Source of the DNA: Gemmatimonadota bacterium
Lineage (GTDB): Bacteria; Gemmatimonadota; Gemmatimonadetes; Gemmatimonadales; GWC2-71-9
DNA length: 10,301 bases
Assembly (NCBI GenBank): GCA_003222235.1
Contig: QHVD01000253.1
Location: forward strand, 1 to 10,301
Direction of reading: 5' to 3'
Shown here one piece after another: positions 1 through 6,799 of the stretch (the first letter of the stretch is position 1; the number at the start of each line of letters is the position of its first letter). The notes beneath the pieces were generated by a model that was given only the letters and a program-made list of their open reading frames with translations, ran no database searches and was not told where the DNA came from. A program made the translations under genes and the position numbers.

Positions 1-1
1 C

Positions 2-1006
2 GGGTTCGGGATGATCGCAGGCCAACTGCTCGGCGGTCTGCTGCTCAGCGCCGACCTGTTCGGGCTTGGGTGGCGGCCGGTATTTCTCGTAAACCTCCCC
101 TTCGGCGTCATCGCCATTACCCTCGCCTGGTGGCTGGTCCGGGAATCGCGCGCACCGGCGGGCCTGAAGCTCGATCCGGGCGGTGTCGTGCTCGTGTCTG
201 CCGCTCTAGCACTGCTCCTCTACCCGTTGATCCGCGGGGAAGCGGCGGGCTGGCCGACCTGGACCCGGGTCTCGCTCGCCGGCGCTGCCGTTCTGCTGGT
301 CGCGTTCGTGCGCTACGAGCGCTGGAAGACGGACCGGGACGGGTCGCCGCTGCTCATGCTGTCGCTGTTCCATCATCGGTCGTTTGTGGTCGGACTGGGC
401 GTGGGCCTCAGCTTCTTTTCGGTGCTCGCGCCTTTCTTGGTGCTGTTGACCGAGTACCTCCAGAGCGGGCTCGACCTGACCCCGCGCGCTGCGGGCCTCC
501 GCTTCCTGCCGTTCGCGATCGGCTTCCTGTCGGCCTCGTTCGCTTCGGCGCGCCTCGCCCCGCGCCTCGGTCGCGCGATTCTGCAGCTCGGCGCCGGACT
601 CATGGTCACCGGACTCCTGACCCTGATGGCGGTCGTGCGCAGCGCCACGCTGGACACCTCCACGCTCGCGTACATCCTGCCGTTGCTCATCTACGGGTTC
701 GGACAAGGAAGCCTGCAGGCGCCACTCGTCAACTTCATCCTGGCCGACGTGCCGCCCGACGAGGCGGGCTCCGCTTCGGGTGTGGTCACCATGCTGCAGC
801 AGCTGTCCTTCGCGCTAGGTGTAGCGGTGATAGGAAGTGTCTTCCTGGTGGCGCTCGGTCCCGATCCTGGTTCGACTGCGTACGGGCGCGCTTTGGATCA
901 TGCCTTGGCGTGGAATATCGGGCTCCTGACCGTCACCTTCGTCGCGGCGTTCGCGCTGCCTGCGCGGCTACGAGTGCGGGTCAAGGAGGCGGGGGCCAGC
1001 GCGTAA
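2..1006 (+). CDS. DHA2-type MFS drug exporter, C-terminal part (5' end cut off)
   Basis: An integral membrane proton antiporter of the major facilitator superfamily, probably exporting drugs or other toxic compounds. The reading frame is open from base 2, and an internal ATG at 11 is unlikely to be the true start. The first residues visible (GFGMIAGQLLGG) resemble the TM5 antiporter motif GxxxGPxxGG, followed by WRPVFLVNLPFG, a hallmark of 14-TM EmrB/QacA-like proteins. About nine or ten hydrophobic segments follow, ending with a short basic tail (RLRVRVKEAGASA). The 334 visible residues equal about two thirds of a usual 460-500 aa protein, so TM1-TM4 lie outside the window. It is convergent with the MHYT kinase, with only 23 bp between the stop codons. 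The substrate cannot be told from sequence. The family call is firm; DHA2 over DHA1 rests on the loop motif and helix count. Confidence 0.88.
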   Translation, partial: GFGMIAGQLLGGLLLSADLFGLGWRPVFLVNLPFGVIAITLAWWLVRESRAPAGLKLDPGGVVLVSAALALLLYPLIRGEAAGWPTWTRVSLAGAAVLLVAFVRYERWKTDRDGSPLLMLSLFHHRSFVVGLGVGLSFFSVLAPFLVLLTEYLQSGLDLTPRAAGLRFLPFAIGFLSASFASARLAPRLGRAILQLGAGLMVTGLLTLMAVVRSATLDTSTLAYILPLLIYGFGQGSLQAPLVNFILADVPPDEAGSASGVVTMLQQLSFALGVAVIGSVFLVALGPDPGSTAYGRALDHALAWNIGLLTVTFVAAFALPARLRVRVKEAGASA

Positions 1007-1029
1007 CCAGGCGACGCTGATGCGTACGG

Positions 1030-3729
1030 TCAGGCGGGTACTGTTGACTTGTCGGGCACCTGAGCCTTGGACGGTAAGGTGAAATAAAAACTCGCGCCGC
1101 GCGGAGAGTTTCTCCCTGCCCACAAGCGACCGCCATGCGATTCCACGATGGAGCGGCTGATGGACAGCCCCATGCCGGTTCCATGAGGCTTCGTGGTAAA
1201 GAAGGCCTTGAAGATCTGGTCTGCCTGCTGCGAGGGCAACCCTAGACCGGTATCGCTGATGGACACCAAGATTTCTTCGTTGTCCGCTGGCTGCGACGTG
1301 ATGGCCAGCTCGCGCGTGCCGTCTACATCCTTCATCGCGTCAGTACTGTTAATCATGAGGTTCATCATGACCTGCTGTAATTGCACGCGATCTCCCATGA
1401 CCTGGAGAGGATCTGCCGCCAGCTCCGTCCGGATTGCGATGGAGTACCGCGTCGCTTCACCGCGCAGGAGAACGATGATCTCTCGGATGACTTCGTTGAC
1501 ATCGACCAATTCCCGTTGCGAGGTATTCTTCTGAAAGAGCAAGCGGATCCGGCTGATGATGTCGGCCGCGCGCGTCGCGGCTTTGACGATTCGCGACGCA
1601 GACATGCGCGCCTCTTCCACATCGGGGTCATCGCGCGCGAGCCATCGCAAGCAAGCATTGGCGTCGGTGACGGCGGCCGTAATCGGTTGATTTACTTCGT
1701 GGGCCAGGGAGGCAGTCAGCTCTCCCATGGTAGTCACCCGGTTCACATGCGCGAGGTCTTCCTGCGCCTGACGCAATCTCTCGCGCTCTTCCTCCGCCCG
1801 TTTGCGTTCGGTCACGTCTATCGATGTACCGACATATTCCAGGACATCGCCCGATGCGTTACGAACGGCGTGCCCTGTCGAGCGAACGTATTTAATTGCT
1901 CCGTCTGGAAGAACGAGTCGGAATTCCACGTCAAAGTGGGAGCCTTCCTCCGGCCTTTCAAGAAAAACCTCTCTGCGTACCCTATCCCGATCCTTTGGAT
2001 GAACGCGCTGGTAAAACGCTTCGTCTGACGGTATACCCCCCTCCGGATCGAAGGCAAACAAGCCGTAGTTTTCCTGTGACCAGTAGACACTACGTCTGGC
2101 GGTCACGCTCCATGCCCAAATCCCTGTCCGGGTCAACCTCTGTGCTTCCGCTAGGTAACCCTCGCTCCGCCGCAACGCTTCTTCCGCCCGCTTACGGTCC
2201 TCGATATCAAAGGCGGATCCATACCATTTGACCAGTTTTCCTGTTTCGTCATAAAGCGGCACGGCGCGAAACAGGTGCCAGCGATACACTCCGTCGAACC
2301 GGCGCACGCGTGCTTCACGCTCGCCCGGTTTGCCGGAAACCAGCATCGACTTCCATTGACTGGTAAACCCCGGAAGGTCTTCGGGATGGATTATCGGCTG
2401 CCAATCCCCACCGTGCATATCGGCCTTCGAAGGCGGGGACATTGTCATGACGTCAGCACGGTCCAGGGCCGTCTCCAACGAAAACCCGAAATAATCCAGC
2501 CAACCTTTATTTACGTAATCAAGGTAACCATCAGGACGGCAACTGTTAATCATTGCGGGAGTTGTATCCACCACAAGGCGAAGACGCTGTTCCGCAAGAG
2601 CTTCACTTCGCCGGAGTTCCTCTTCCGCACGCTTACGGTCACTGACGTCCATTACCGCTCCGACAAACTCGATGCTGGCCGATTGATCGCTTAAGGCGTG
2701 AGCCACAACATCGACGTGCTTGACCGCGCCATCCGGCATCACCAAGCGATATTCATGCTCAAAATCCCTTCCATCCTGCGACGCGCGCTCGATGGTCTCT
2801 CTCACCAAGGGCGCGTCGTCCGGATGAACCCGTTGGAGGATGAGCTCGACGGTGGGTGTCGTCGTTCGGTCGTATTGGAAGATTCGAAACGTTTCGTCGG
2901 ACCAGATGATCTCGCCGGTGGAGGGCCTCCAGCCGAAGCTCCCCGTATGACTGAGCCGTTGCGCTTCCGCTAAGTACGCCTCGCTGCGGTGCAGCTTGTG
3001 CTCAGCGAATCGCCTGTCCATCCACGACGTCAGCAGCGCCAGCCCGAGGACGATAAAGGTGACGGCCGCAATTCCCGTGGTCCCAACGAGAGAGATGTTG
3101 ACCGCGTGTGACAGGTCCGCCGGCACGTTGGAGGGCGTGAAGCTGGCGGCGGCCATGCCGGTGTAATGCATGACGGGAATCGCAGAGCCCATGACGACGG
3201 CTCCGGCTACCTTTTCCCAGCCGATCCCCGTCTTCTCATTGCGGAACTGAAAGGCAATCGAGAGCGCGCCGAGTGAAATGAGGATCGCGAGCACGACGGA
3301 CAGGGCGACGACAAAGGAATTGAACTGAGAGACAGCCGGTAACCGCATGGCGGCCATGCCGATGTAATGCATGCTCGCAATACCCGCGCCCATCAGCACA
3401 CTTCCGGCGACCGCTCGGGACACACTCATTTTCTGCCGGCTCGCGACGTGCAGCGCAATGACCGACGCGAGGATGGCCGCAAACAGTGACAGCAGAACGG
3501 TCGGCCAATGATAAGCGACGGGAATCGGCAGGACGAACGCCAGCATTCCAAGGTAGTGCATCGACCAGATGCCGGTCCCCATCGCACCAGCCCCACCCAG
3601 CAACCACACTGCGCGGGTCGAGCCGGCCGCGGCCGTTACGCGAGCCGCCAGGTCCAGAGCAGCGTACGACGCAAACATGGCGATCAACACCGAGAGCGCC
3701 ACGAGCGCGTAGTTGTACGAGCCAATCAA
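1030..3729 (-). CDS. MHYT-PAS-PAS-PAS sensor histidine kinase
   Basis: A membrane sensor kinase of 899 aa. Residues 1-240 form a seven-helix MHYT sensor with three signatures: MHYLGM (57-62), MHYIGM (120-125) and MHYTGM (187-192). MHYT domains are proposed to bind a metal such as copper and sense O2, CO or NO. Three PAS/PAC units follow (about 252-365, 378-512, 524-642), each ending in an (S/E)DRKRAEE- or ERKRAEE-type linker. The transmitter is FixL-like: phosphoacceptor H677 in LAHEVNQP, N-box around N794, G1 box DTGLGL (826-831), G2 box GTGMGL (850-855). The start is TTG at 3729: the frame stops 30 bp upstream, the first ATG (M18) would cut into TM1, and a GGGA lies 9 nt upstream. No response regulator is adjacent on this strand. 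A candidate sigma-54 promoter lies upstream at 3930-3945. Signal and partner are unknown; the architecture is clear. Confidence 0.95.
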   Translation of the reverse strand: MIGSYNYALVALSVLIAMFASYAALDLAARVTAAAGSTRAVWLLGGAGAMGTGIWSMHYLGMLAFVLPIPVAYHWPTVLLSLFAAILASVIALHVASRQKMSVSRAVAGSVLMGAGIASMHYIGMAAMRLPAVSQFNSFVVALSVVLAILISLGALSIAFQFRNEKTGIGWEKVAGAVVMGSAIPVMHYTGMAAASFTPSNVPADLSHAVNISLVGTTGIAAVTFIVLGLALLTSWMDRRFAEHKLHRSEAYLAEAQRLSHTGSFGWRPSTGEIIWSDETFRIFQYDRTTTPTVELILQRVHPDDAPLVRETIERASQDGRDFEHEYRLVMPDGAVKHVDVVAHALSDQSASIEFVGAVMDVSDRKRAEEELRRSEALAEQRLRLVVDTTPAMINSCRPDGYLDYVNKGWLDYFGFSLETALDRADVMTMSPPSKADMHGGDWQPIIHPEDLPGFTSQWKSMLVSGKPGEREARVRRFDGVYRWHLFRAVPLYDETGKLVKWYGSAFDIEDRKRAEEALRRSEGYLAEAQRLTRTGIWAWSVTARRSVYWSQENYGLFAFDPEGGIPSDEAFYQRVHPKDRDRVRREVFLERPEEGSHFDVEFRLVLPDGAIKYVRSTGHAVRNASGDVLEYVGTSIDVTERKRAEEERERLRQAQEDLAHVNRVTTMGELTASLAHEVNQPITAAVTDANACLRWLARDDPDVEEARMSASRIVKAATRAADIISRIRLLFQKNTSQRELVDVNEVIREIIVLLRGEATRYSIAIRTELAADPLQVMGDRVQLQQVMMNLMINSTDAMKDVDGTRELAITSQPADNEEILVSISDTGLGLPSQQADQIFKAFFTTKPHGTGMGLSISRSIVESHGGRLWAGRNSPRGASFYFTLPSKAQVPDKSTVPA

Positions 3730-3781
3730 GTTCAGGGATCCCGGCCGCCAGAGACGTCAGACCTGGTGAAGCTTGAAATGA

Positions 3782-3811
3782 CCTAACCGAATCGGTGAAT
3801 TAGCGGTTGGT
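3782..3811. repeat. Nested imperfect inverted repeats in the kinase leader
   Basis: ACCGAATCGGT (3786-3796) is a 4-bp stem around AAT. The outer arms AACCG (3785-3789) and CGGTT (3804-3808), flanked by CC and GG, form a second alternative pairing. The patch is richer in A and T than its surroundings. It lies inside the leader if the sigma-54 promoter at 3930-3945 is used. It could be an operator, an mRNA hairpin or chance; the arms are short. Confidence 0.25.
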
Positions 3812-3929
3812 GCATCGCCGCGCTAGGTCTGCGGCGGCAGCTTGCAGCGGAGGCGGGCTTCTCGTTGACGATGCCGAGCCCCCGCCGGGATCATCGCGTC
3901 GGCGGCGCGGGTGGGAGCGACGCACCCCT

Positions 3930-3945
3930 TGCACGCCGTGTGCCA
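3930..3945 (-). promoter_or_regulatory. Candidate sigma-54 (-24/-12) promoter for the MHYT kinase
   Basis: On the minus strand the bases read TGGCACACGGCGTGCA. This has the full TGGCAC of the -24 element, exactly 10 nt between the conserved GG and GC, and GTGCA against the -12 consensus TTGCW (one mismatch). The base before it is a pyrimidine, as in the consensus. Transcription would start near 3919 and run leftward, giving a leader of about 190 nt before the TTG at 3729. A sigma-54 activator is encoded divergently, starting about 155 bp away. The match is seen in sequence; use in the cell is inferred. Confidence 0.55.
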
Positions 3946-4101
3946 GTCGGCAGGCCACCTCGGCGTTCTCGGCAAGTCGCTGCACCGCCGAGCGTTGAGC
4001 GGTGGCAGGTCACGTGTGCTGGTGCGGCGTCGGCACGATGGCGTGCGGAACTCTGAGCAGAAGTGCGTGGAGGCCGACAGACGAGTAGAATATGCTGTGA
4101 G

Positions 4102-5751
4102 ATGACCGCCGGCTCGACCGAAGAGACCTTCGGACCGCTGCTGAACGTCCTCGCACAGAGCCTCGATGTACAGGAGGTCTTTGCCCGGATCTCCGCGCTG
4201 GCCCGCCAAACCGTCCCGCACGATTGCCTCCTATTCGGGCTGGTGTCTGAGGGCGGCGAGTGCTACCGCGTCGTGGCCGTTTCCCAAGACGACCAACGGG
4301 CTGCGCTTCTAGGGACTACGTTCGCGCCGCCGTCACCCGGGTTGGCCCAGGAAGGCTTCGCGATCTTTCGCAACCTCCGGATGCTGCCGGGGAAGACCAC
4401 GGGGCTCGAGGGACTCGTGCGCACGGCTTCGAGCGGCGCGGACGTGCCGTTCCAGTGGCACCCCGGTCCGCCCTGGGTCCCGATGGGCTACCCGTCGTGG
4501 CTGCGGTTGACCGTGCGCTTGCGTGGGGACGTGCTGGGCTTTCTGAACTTCCTCTCCCGCGCGCCGGATCCCTTCACGGAAGCTGACGTGCCACCGGGGC
4601 GGCGGATCGCCGACCTGGTGGCCTTGGCGTTCGCGCACGAGCGCTTGGCGGAGGAAGAGCACCAGCGGGTCGCAGCGCAGGAGCGAGCGGCGCGCCTCGA
4701 CGCGCGGGTTGCAAGCCTCACGGCGGAGCTTGAGGCCGAGGGCCGCCACGCGCCGGTCGGCTCCTCTAAACAATGGCGCGACGTGCTGGGTCAAGCCGCC
4801 AAGGTGGCCGGCGCCGAAACGACCGTGCTCCTGACGGGTGAGTCGGGGACGGGTAAAGAGGTGGTTGCGCACCTGATCCACCGGGGGTCACGGCGCGCGG
4901 AGGGACCGTTCGTGGCGTTGAACTGCGCGGCGCTCCCCGAGGCGTTGCTCGAGTCGGAGCTGTTCGGCTACGAGAAGGGCGCCTTCACCGGGGCCGTGTC
5001 GGCGCGGGGGGGGCGGCTCGAGCAGGCGGCCGGTGGGACGCTGTTTCTCGACGAAGTGGGCGAGATGAGTCCGGCGGTGCAGGCGAAGGTCCTGCGGGTG
5101 CTCCAGGAGCGGGAATTTCAGCGCCTCGGGGGCACGCGGATGCTCAAGGCCGACGTACGCGTCATCGCCGCCACGAACCGGGACCTGAAGGTGGCGATGA
5201 CGCAGGGCGCGTTTCGGGAGGATCTCTACTACCGGCTGCACGTGTTCGCGATCCACCTGCCGCCGCTGCGGGAGCGCCGGGAGGACATCCTGCCGCTGCT
5301 CGAGCACTTCGTGCAGGAGCTGGGGCCGGTGGTGATCGGACGGCCGGCCGCGGGGATCTCGCGCGAGGCGCGCGCGCATTTCCTGGCCTACGCGTGGCCG
5401 GGGAACGTCCGCGAGCTGCGCAACGCGGTGGAGCGGGCGCTGATTCTCTGTGAGGGGGGCCTCATCAACCCCGAGCATCTGCCCTGGTACGCCGAGTCGG
5501 CGAAGCGCGCGCCCCCCGCGCCCCCCGCGCCCCCCGCGCGCCCCCTGTCCCCGGCCGCCCCCGTCCCCCTGGCCGTCAACCCGGCAGGCGGAGACTTCCC
5601 GGCGCACGGGGTGGACCTCGAGGCGATCGAGCGCACGCTCATCGAGGGCGCGCTCAAACAGGCCGGCCAGAACAAGTCCAAGGCGGCCAAGCTGCTCGGT
5701 CTGAGCCGGGGCAAGCTCTACACGCGCATGGAGCGCTTTGGGCTCGCGTAG
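4102..5751 (+). CDS. GAF-AAA+-Fis sigma-54-dependent transcriptional activator
   Basis: An NtrC-family enhancer-binding protein that hydrolyses ATP to open promoters bound by RNA polymerase-sigma-54. Numbered from ATG 4102 (549 aa): an N-terminal GAF-like sensor (about 7-182) in place of a receiver, so it should respond to a ligand rather than phosphorylation; a charged coiled-coil linker (180-215); an AAA+ domain with Walker A GESGTGKE (246-253), sigma-54-contacting GAFTGA (293-298), Walker B GGTLFLDEVGEM (311-322) and WPGNVREL (432-439); a Pro/Ala linker (471-490); and a Fis-type helix-turn-helix at the C-terminus (524-549). All catalytic motifs are intact. An in-frame GTG at 4063 would add 13 residues; ATG 4102 is preferred because the GAF homology begins right after it, though neither has a strong ribosome binding site. 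It is divergent from the MHYT kinase and convergent with the small membrane gene (4 bp between stops). Confidence 0.95.
   Translation: MTAGSTEETFGPLLNVLAQSLDVQEVFARISALARQTVPHDCLLFGLVSEGGECYRVVAVSQDDQRAALLGTTFAPPSPGLAQEGFAIFRNLRMLPGKTTGLEGLVRTASSGADVPFQWHPGPPWVPMGYPSWLRLTVRLRGDVLGFLNFLSRAPDPFTEADVPPGRRIADLVALAFAHERLAEEEHQRVAAQERAARLDARVASLTAELEAEGRHAPVGSSKQWRDVLGQAAKVAGAETTVLLTGESGTGKEVVAHLIHRGSRRAEGPFVALNCAALPEALLESELFGYEKGAFTGAVSARGGRLEQAAGGTLFLDEVGEMSPAVQAKVLRVLQEREFQRLGGTRMLKADVRVIAATNRDLKVAMTQGAFREDLYYRLHVFAIHLPPLRERREDILPLLEHFVQELGPVVIGRPAAGISREARAHFLAYAWPGNVRELRNAVERALILCEGGLINPEHLPWYAESAKRAPPAPPAPPARPLSPAAPVPLAVNPAGGDFPAHGVDLEAIERTLIEGALKQAGQNKSKAAKLLGLSRGKLYTRMERFGLA
5512..5538 (+). 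repeat. Three perfect 9-bp tandem repeats encoding Pro-Pro-Ala
   Basis: The unit CCCCCCGCG occurs three times in a row inside the sigma-54 activator and gives PPA repeats in the linker between the AAA+ and DNA-binding domains. The linker continues Pro/Ala-rich for about 20 residues. A slippage-prone repeat in a flexible linker should change length without breaking the frame. Confidence 0.9.
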
Positions 5752-5755
5752 ACCG

Positions 5756-5962
5756 TCAGCGCCGCGCGCTGCGTCGCACGTTCTCCGACAAGACGATGGC
5801 GAGCAGCACAAACAGGACGGGCCCGCGCCACGCCTCGCGCAGGCCGAGCGCCGGCAGGGCCCACGCCGCGATCACGACGCACACGAGGATGCCGAGCGTC
5901 AGGCTCGCGTCCTCGACAAACAGTCCCCACAGCTCACGCAGAGCCGTTGCAACCGCGGTCAC
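5756..5962 (-). CDS. Small two-helix membrane protein (unknown function)
   Basis: A 68-aa protein with two hydrophobic segments (about residues 19-40 and 47-59), a conserved-looking ELWGLFVEDASLTLGIL stretch, and a basic C-terminus (RRSARR). The start is GTG at 5962, preceded at 5-nt spacing by a strong GGGAGG ribosome binding site. An ATG at 6034 would extend it by 24 residues but would overlap the upstream gene by 50 bp and has no such site. It begins 22 bp after the C-terminal half of the COG4280-like gene on the same strand, so co-transcription is likely. From recollection, similar small proteins sit next to COG4280 genes in other bacteria; this was not checked. Function unknown; a partner subunit is one possibility. 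Confidence 0.7.
   Translation of the reverse strand: MTAVATALRELWGLFVEDASLTLGILVCVVIAAWALPALGLREAWRGPVLFVLLAIVLSENVRRSARR
5757..5771. terminator. Possible hairpin between convergent genes
   Basis: CAGCGC-CGC-GCGCTG is a perfect 6-bp GC-rich inverted repeat with a 3-nt loop, beginning 5 bp after the sigma-54 activator stop and overlapping the end of the convergent small gene. The position suits bidirectional termination, but neither side has a T-run, so intrinsic termination is doubtful. Confidence 0.25.
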
Positions 5963-5984
5963 GGATGCCTCCCGGGTGGACCGC

Positions 5985-6446
5985 TCATGCGGGCCGACGC
6001 GACCGTCGGACGGCCGCGACGGCAAGGAGCGCAATCACGCTGAAGCCCCCGGCGAGGGCGAGGAGCGCCAGGTCCTCACCGGGCCATGGGTACCGCAGCC
6101 CCTCGCCGATCCAGAAGACCCCGAACGCGGAGAGTAGAACGCCCACGGCGAACTTGAGCGTGTTCTCCGGCACACGGGCGAGCGGCCGGCGGAGTCCCAA
6201 ACCCGCGAGGATGACGAGCGATCCGGCCAGTGTGGCGCCCAACGCGGCCGGCGCCAGGAGTCCGCCCGCACCCGTGGCGATCACGATGAAGATGACCTCT
6301 AGCCCCTCCAGGGTGACTCCCTTGAAGGACGTCGCTAGCGCGACACCATCCAACCGAGCGCGCAAGCGAGGCGTTCCGCCTCCATCGCGCGCCAGCGCCG
6401 CCGTCTCCTTCGCATAGATGGCGGCCTCGTCGTGGAGGCCGATCAC
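5985..6446 (-). CDS. COG4280-like membrane protein, C-terminal half (separate frame)
   Basis: The 153 residues counted from GTG 6446 begin VIGLHDEAAIYAKE, a soluble linker that in the intact family joins the two membrane halves. Three or four hydrophobic segments follow. TLEGLEVIFIVIA (46-58) mirrors LVEFVEALTIVLA in the N-terminal half, and both recall the acidic E-x-x-E signature of FTR1-like permeases. RVPENTLKFAVGVLLSAFG (91-109) mirrors IPLTSLQLVVGVLLVLFG. The GTG overlaps the upstream stop as GTGA, so translation could reinitiate, although spacing to AAGGGG is short. The same frame stays open further upstream to 6608, but that translation is an antiparallel-looking Arg-rich shadow of the N-terminal half. 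Either a frameshifted single gene or a split gene; the transport role and substrate are unknown. Confidence 0.7.
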   Translation of the reverse strand: MIGLHDEAAIYAKETAALARDGGGTPRLRARLDGVALATSFKGVTLEGLEVIFIVIATGAGGLLAPAALGATLAGSLVILAGLGLRRPLARVPENTLKFAVGVLLSAFGVFWIGEGLRYPWPGEDLALLALAGGFSVIALLAVAAVRRSRRPA

Positions 6447-6715
6447 ACCCCCTTCCGGAGCCACCGCATGCCGAAGAGGACGAGCAGGACGCCGACCACG
6501 AGCTGCAAGGACGTGAGGGGGATCCGCTGCAAGGCCGGGCCGACCGCCAGAGTGAGCACCGTGAGGAACAGTGCTCCGGCGCCGGCGCCGACGATGGCCG
6601 AACGCCATCCACGGGTCGTCCCCACGGCGAGCACGATCGTGAGCGCCTCCACGAACTCTACGAGCGACGCGAGGAAGGCGGCGAGGATGACGGTGCCAAC
6701 GTGTGCCCAGCTCAT
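6443..6715 (-). CDS. COG4280-like membrane protein, N-terminal half (ends at a premature stop)
   Basis: A 90-aa hydrophobic protein from ATG 6715, preceded by TAGGTG as a modest ribosome binding site. It has about three membrane segments, with SLVEFVEALTIVLAVG (18-32, acidic E20 and E23) and IPLTSLQLVVGVLLVLFGMRWLRK (residues 65-88). The frame stops at 6443, just after RWLRKGV, where family members as I recall them continue through a short linker into LHDE and a second homologous membrane half. That half is present here one frame away. A run of five G on the coding strand (6448-6452) lies at the break; one more G would restore a single ORF of about 244 codons. It follows the JAMM-like gene by 84 bp on the same strand. 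Confidence 0.7.
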   Translation of the reverse strand: MSWAHVGTVILAAFLASLVEFVEALTIVLAVGTTRGWRSAIVGAGAGALFLTVLTLAVGPALQRIPLTSLQLVVGVLLVLFGMRWLRKGV

Positions 6716-6799
6716 CGCACCTATCCGCGCCTCACCGAGCCCGCCTGATCAATGGGTGCGCGTGAGATGGCCCGATCGTGGCGGCACGCATGCGCTTGG

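Larger units (their letters stand above)
3730..4101. other. Divergent intergenic region between MHYT kinase and GAF sigma-54 activator
   Basis: About 370 bp with no convincing gene. The short ORFs here resemble no known family and overlap on both strands. It contains the -24/-12 element aimed at the kinase (3930-3945), a relatively AT-rich patch with nested inverted repeats (3782-3811), and a 6-bp inverted repeat CACCGC/GCGGTG with a 10-nt loop (3983-4004). That repeat lies 40-60 bp upstream of the -24 element, near where an enhancer-binding activator could sit. A TAGAAT hexamer lies just before the activator's ATG (4086-4091). A weak TTGACG-N18-GATCAT pair points rightward at 3865-3894. Apart from the -24/-12 element these assignments are weak. 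Confidence 0.6.

Noticed and set aside
997..1019. Inverted repeat CAGCG/CGCTG between the convergent exporter and MHYT kinase as a terminator
   Set aside because: Only 5 bp of stem, a 13-nt loop and no T-run on either strand; likely chance in GC-rich DNA.
3865..3894. TTGACG-N18-GATCAT as a sigma-70 promoter for the GAF activator
   Set aside because: The -10 is poor and the site would leave a leader over 200 nt; not strong enough to list as a feature.
4032..4046. Second possible -24/-12 element, rightward (GGCACG...GTGC), in front of the GAF activator
   Set aside because: The spacing between GG and GC is 11 nt instead of the strictly required 10.
3823..4221. Minus-strand open frame of about 130 codons partly filling the divergent gap
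   Set aside because: It runs into the start of the GAF activator, has Arg/Ser-rich composition and no family features.
4888..5811. Long open frame on the minus strand opposite the GAF activator
   Set aside because: Arg/Pro/Leu-rich translation with no domain, fully antisense to intact AAA+ motifs; a high-GC shadow frame.
6443..6455. Programmed -1 ribosomal frameshifting in the COG4280-like gene
   Set aside because: The sequence has a G-run but no canonical X-XXY-YYZ heptamer that allows both tRNAs to re-pair, and no clear downstream stem was identified. Indel or coupled split is simpler.
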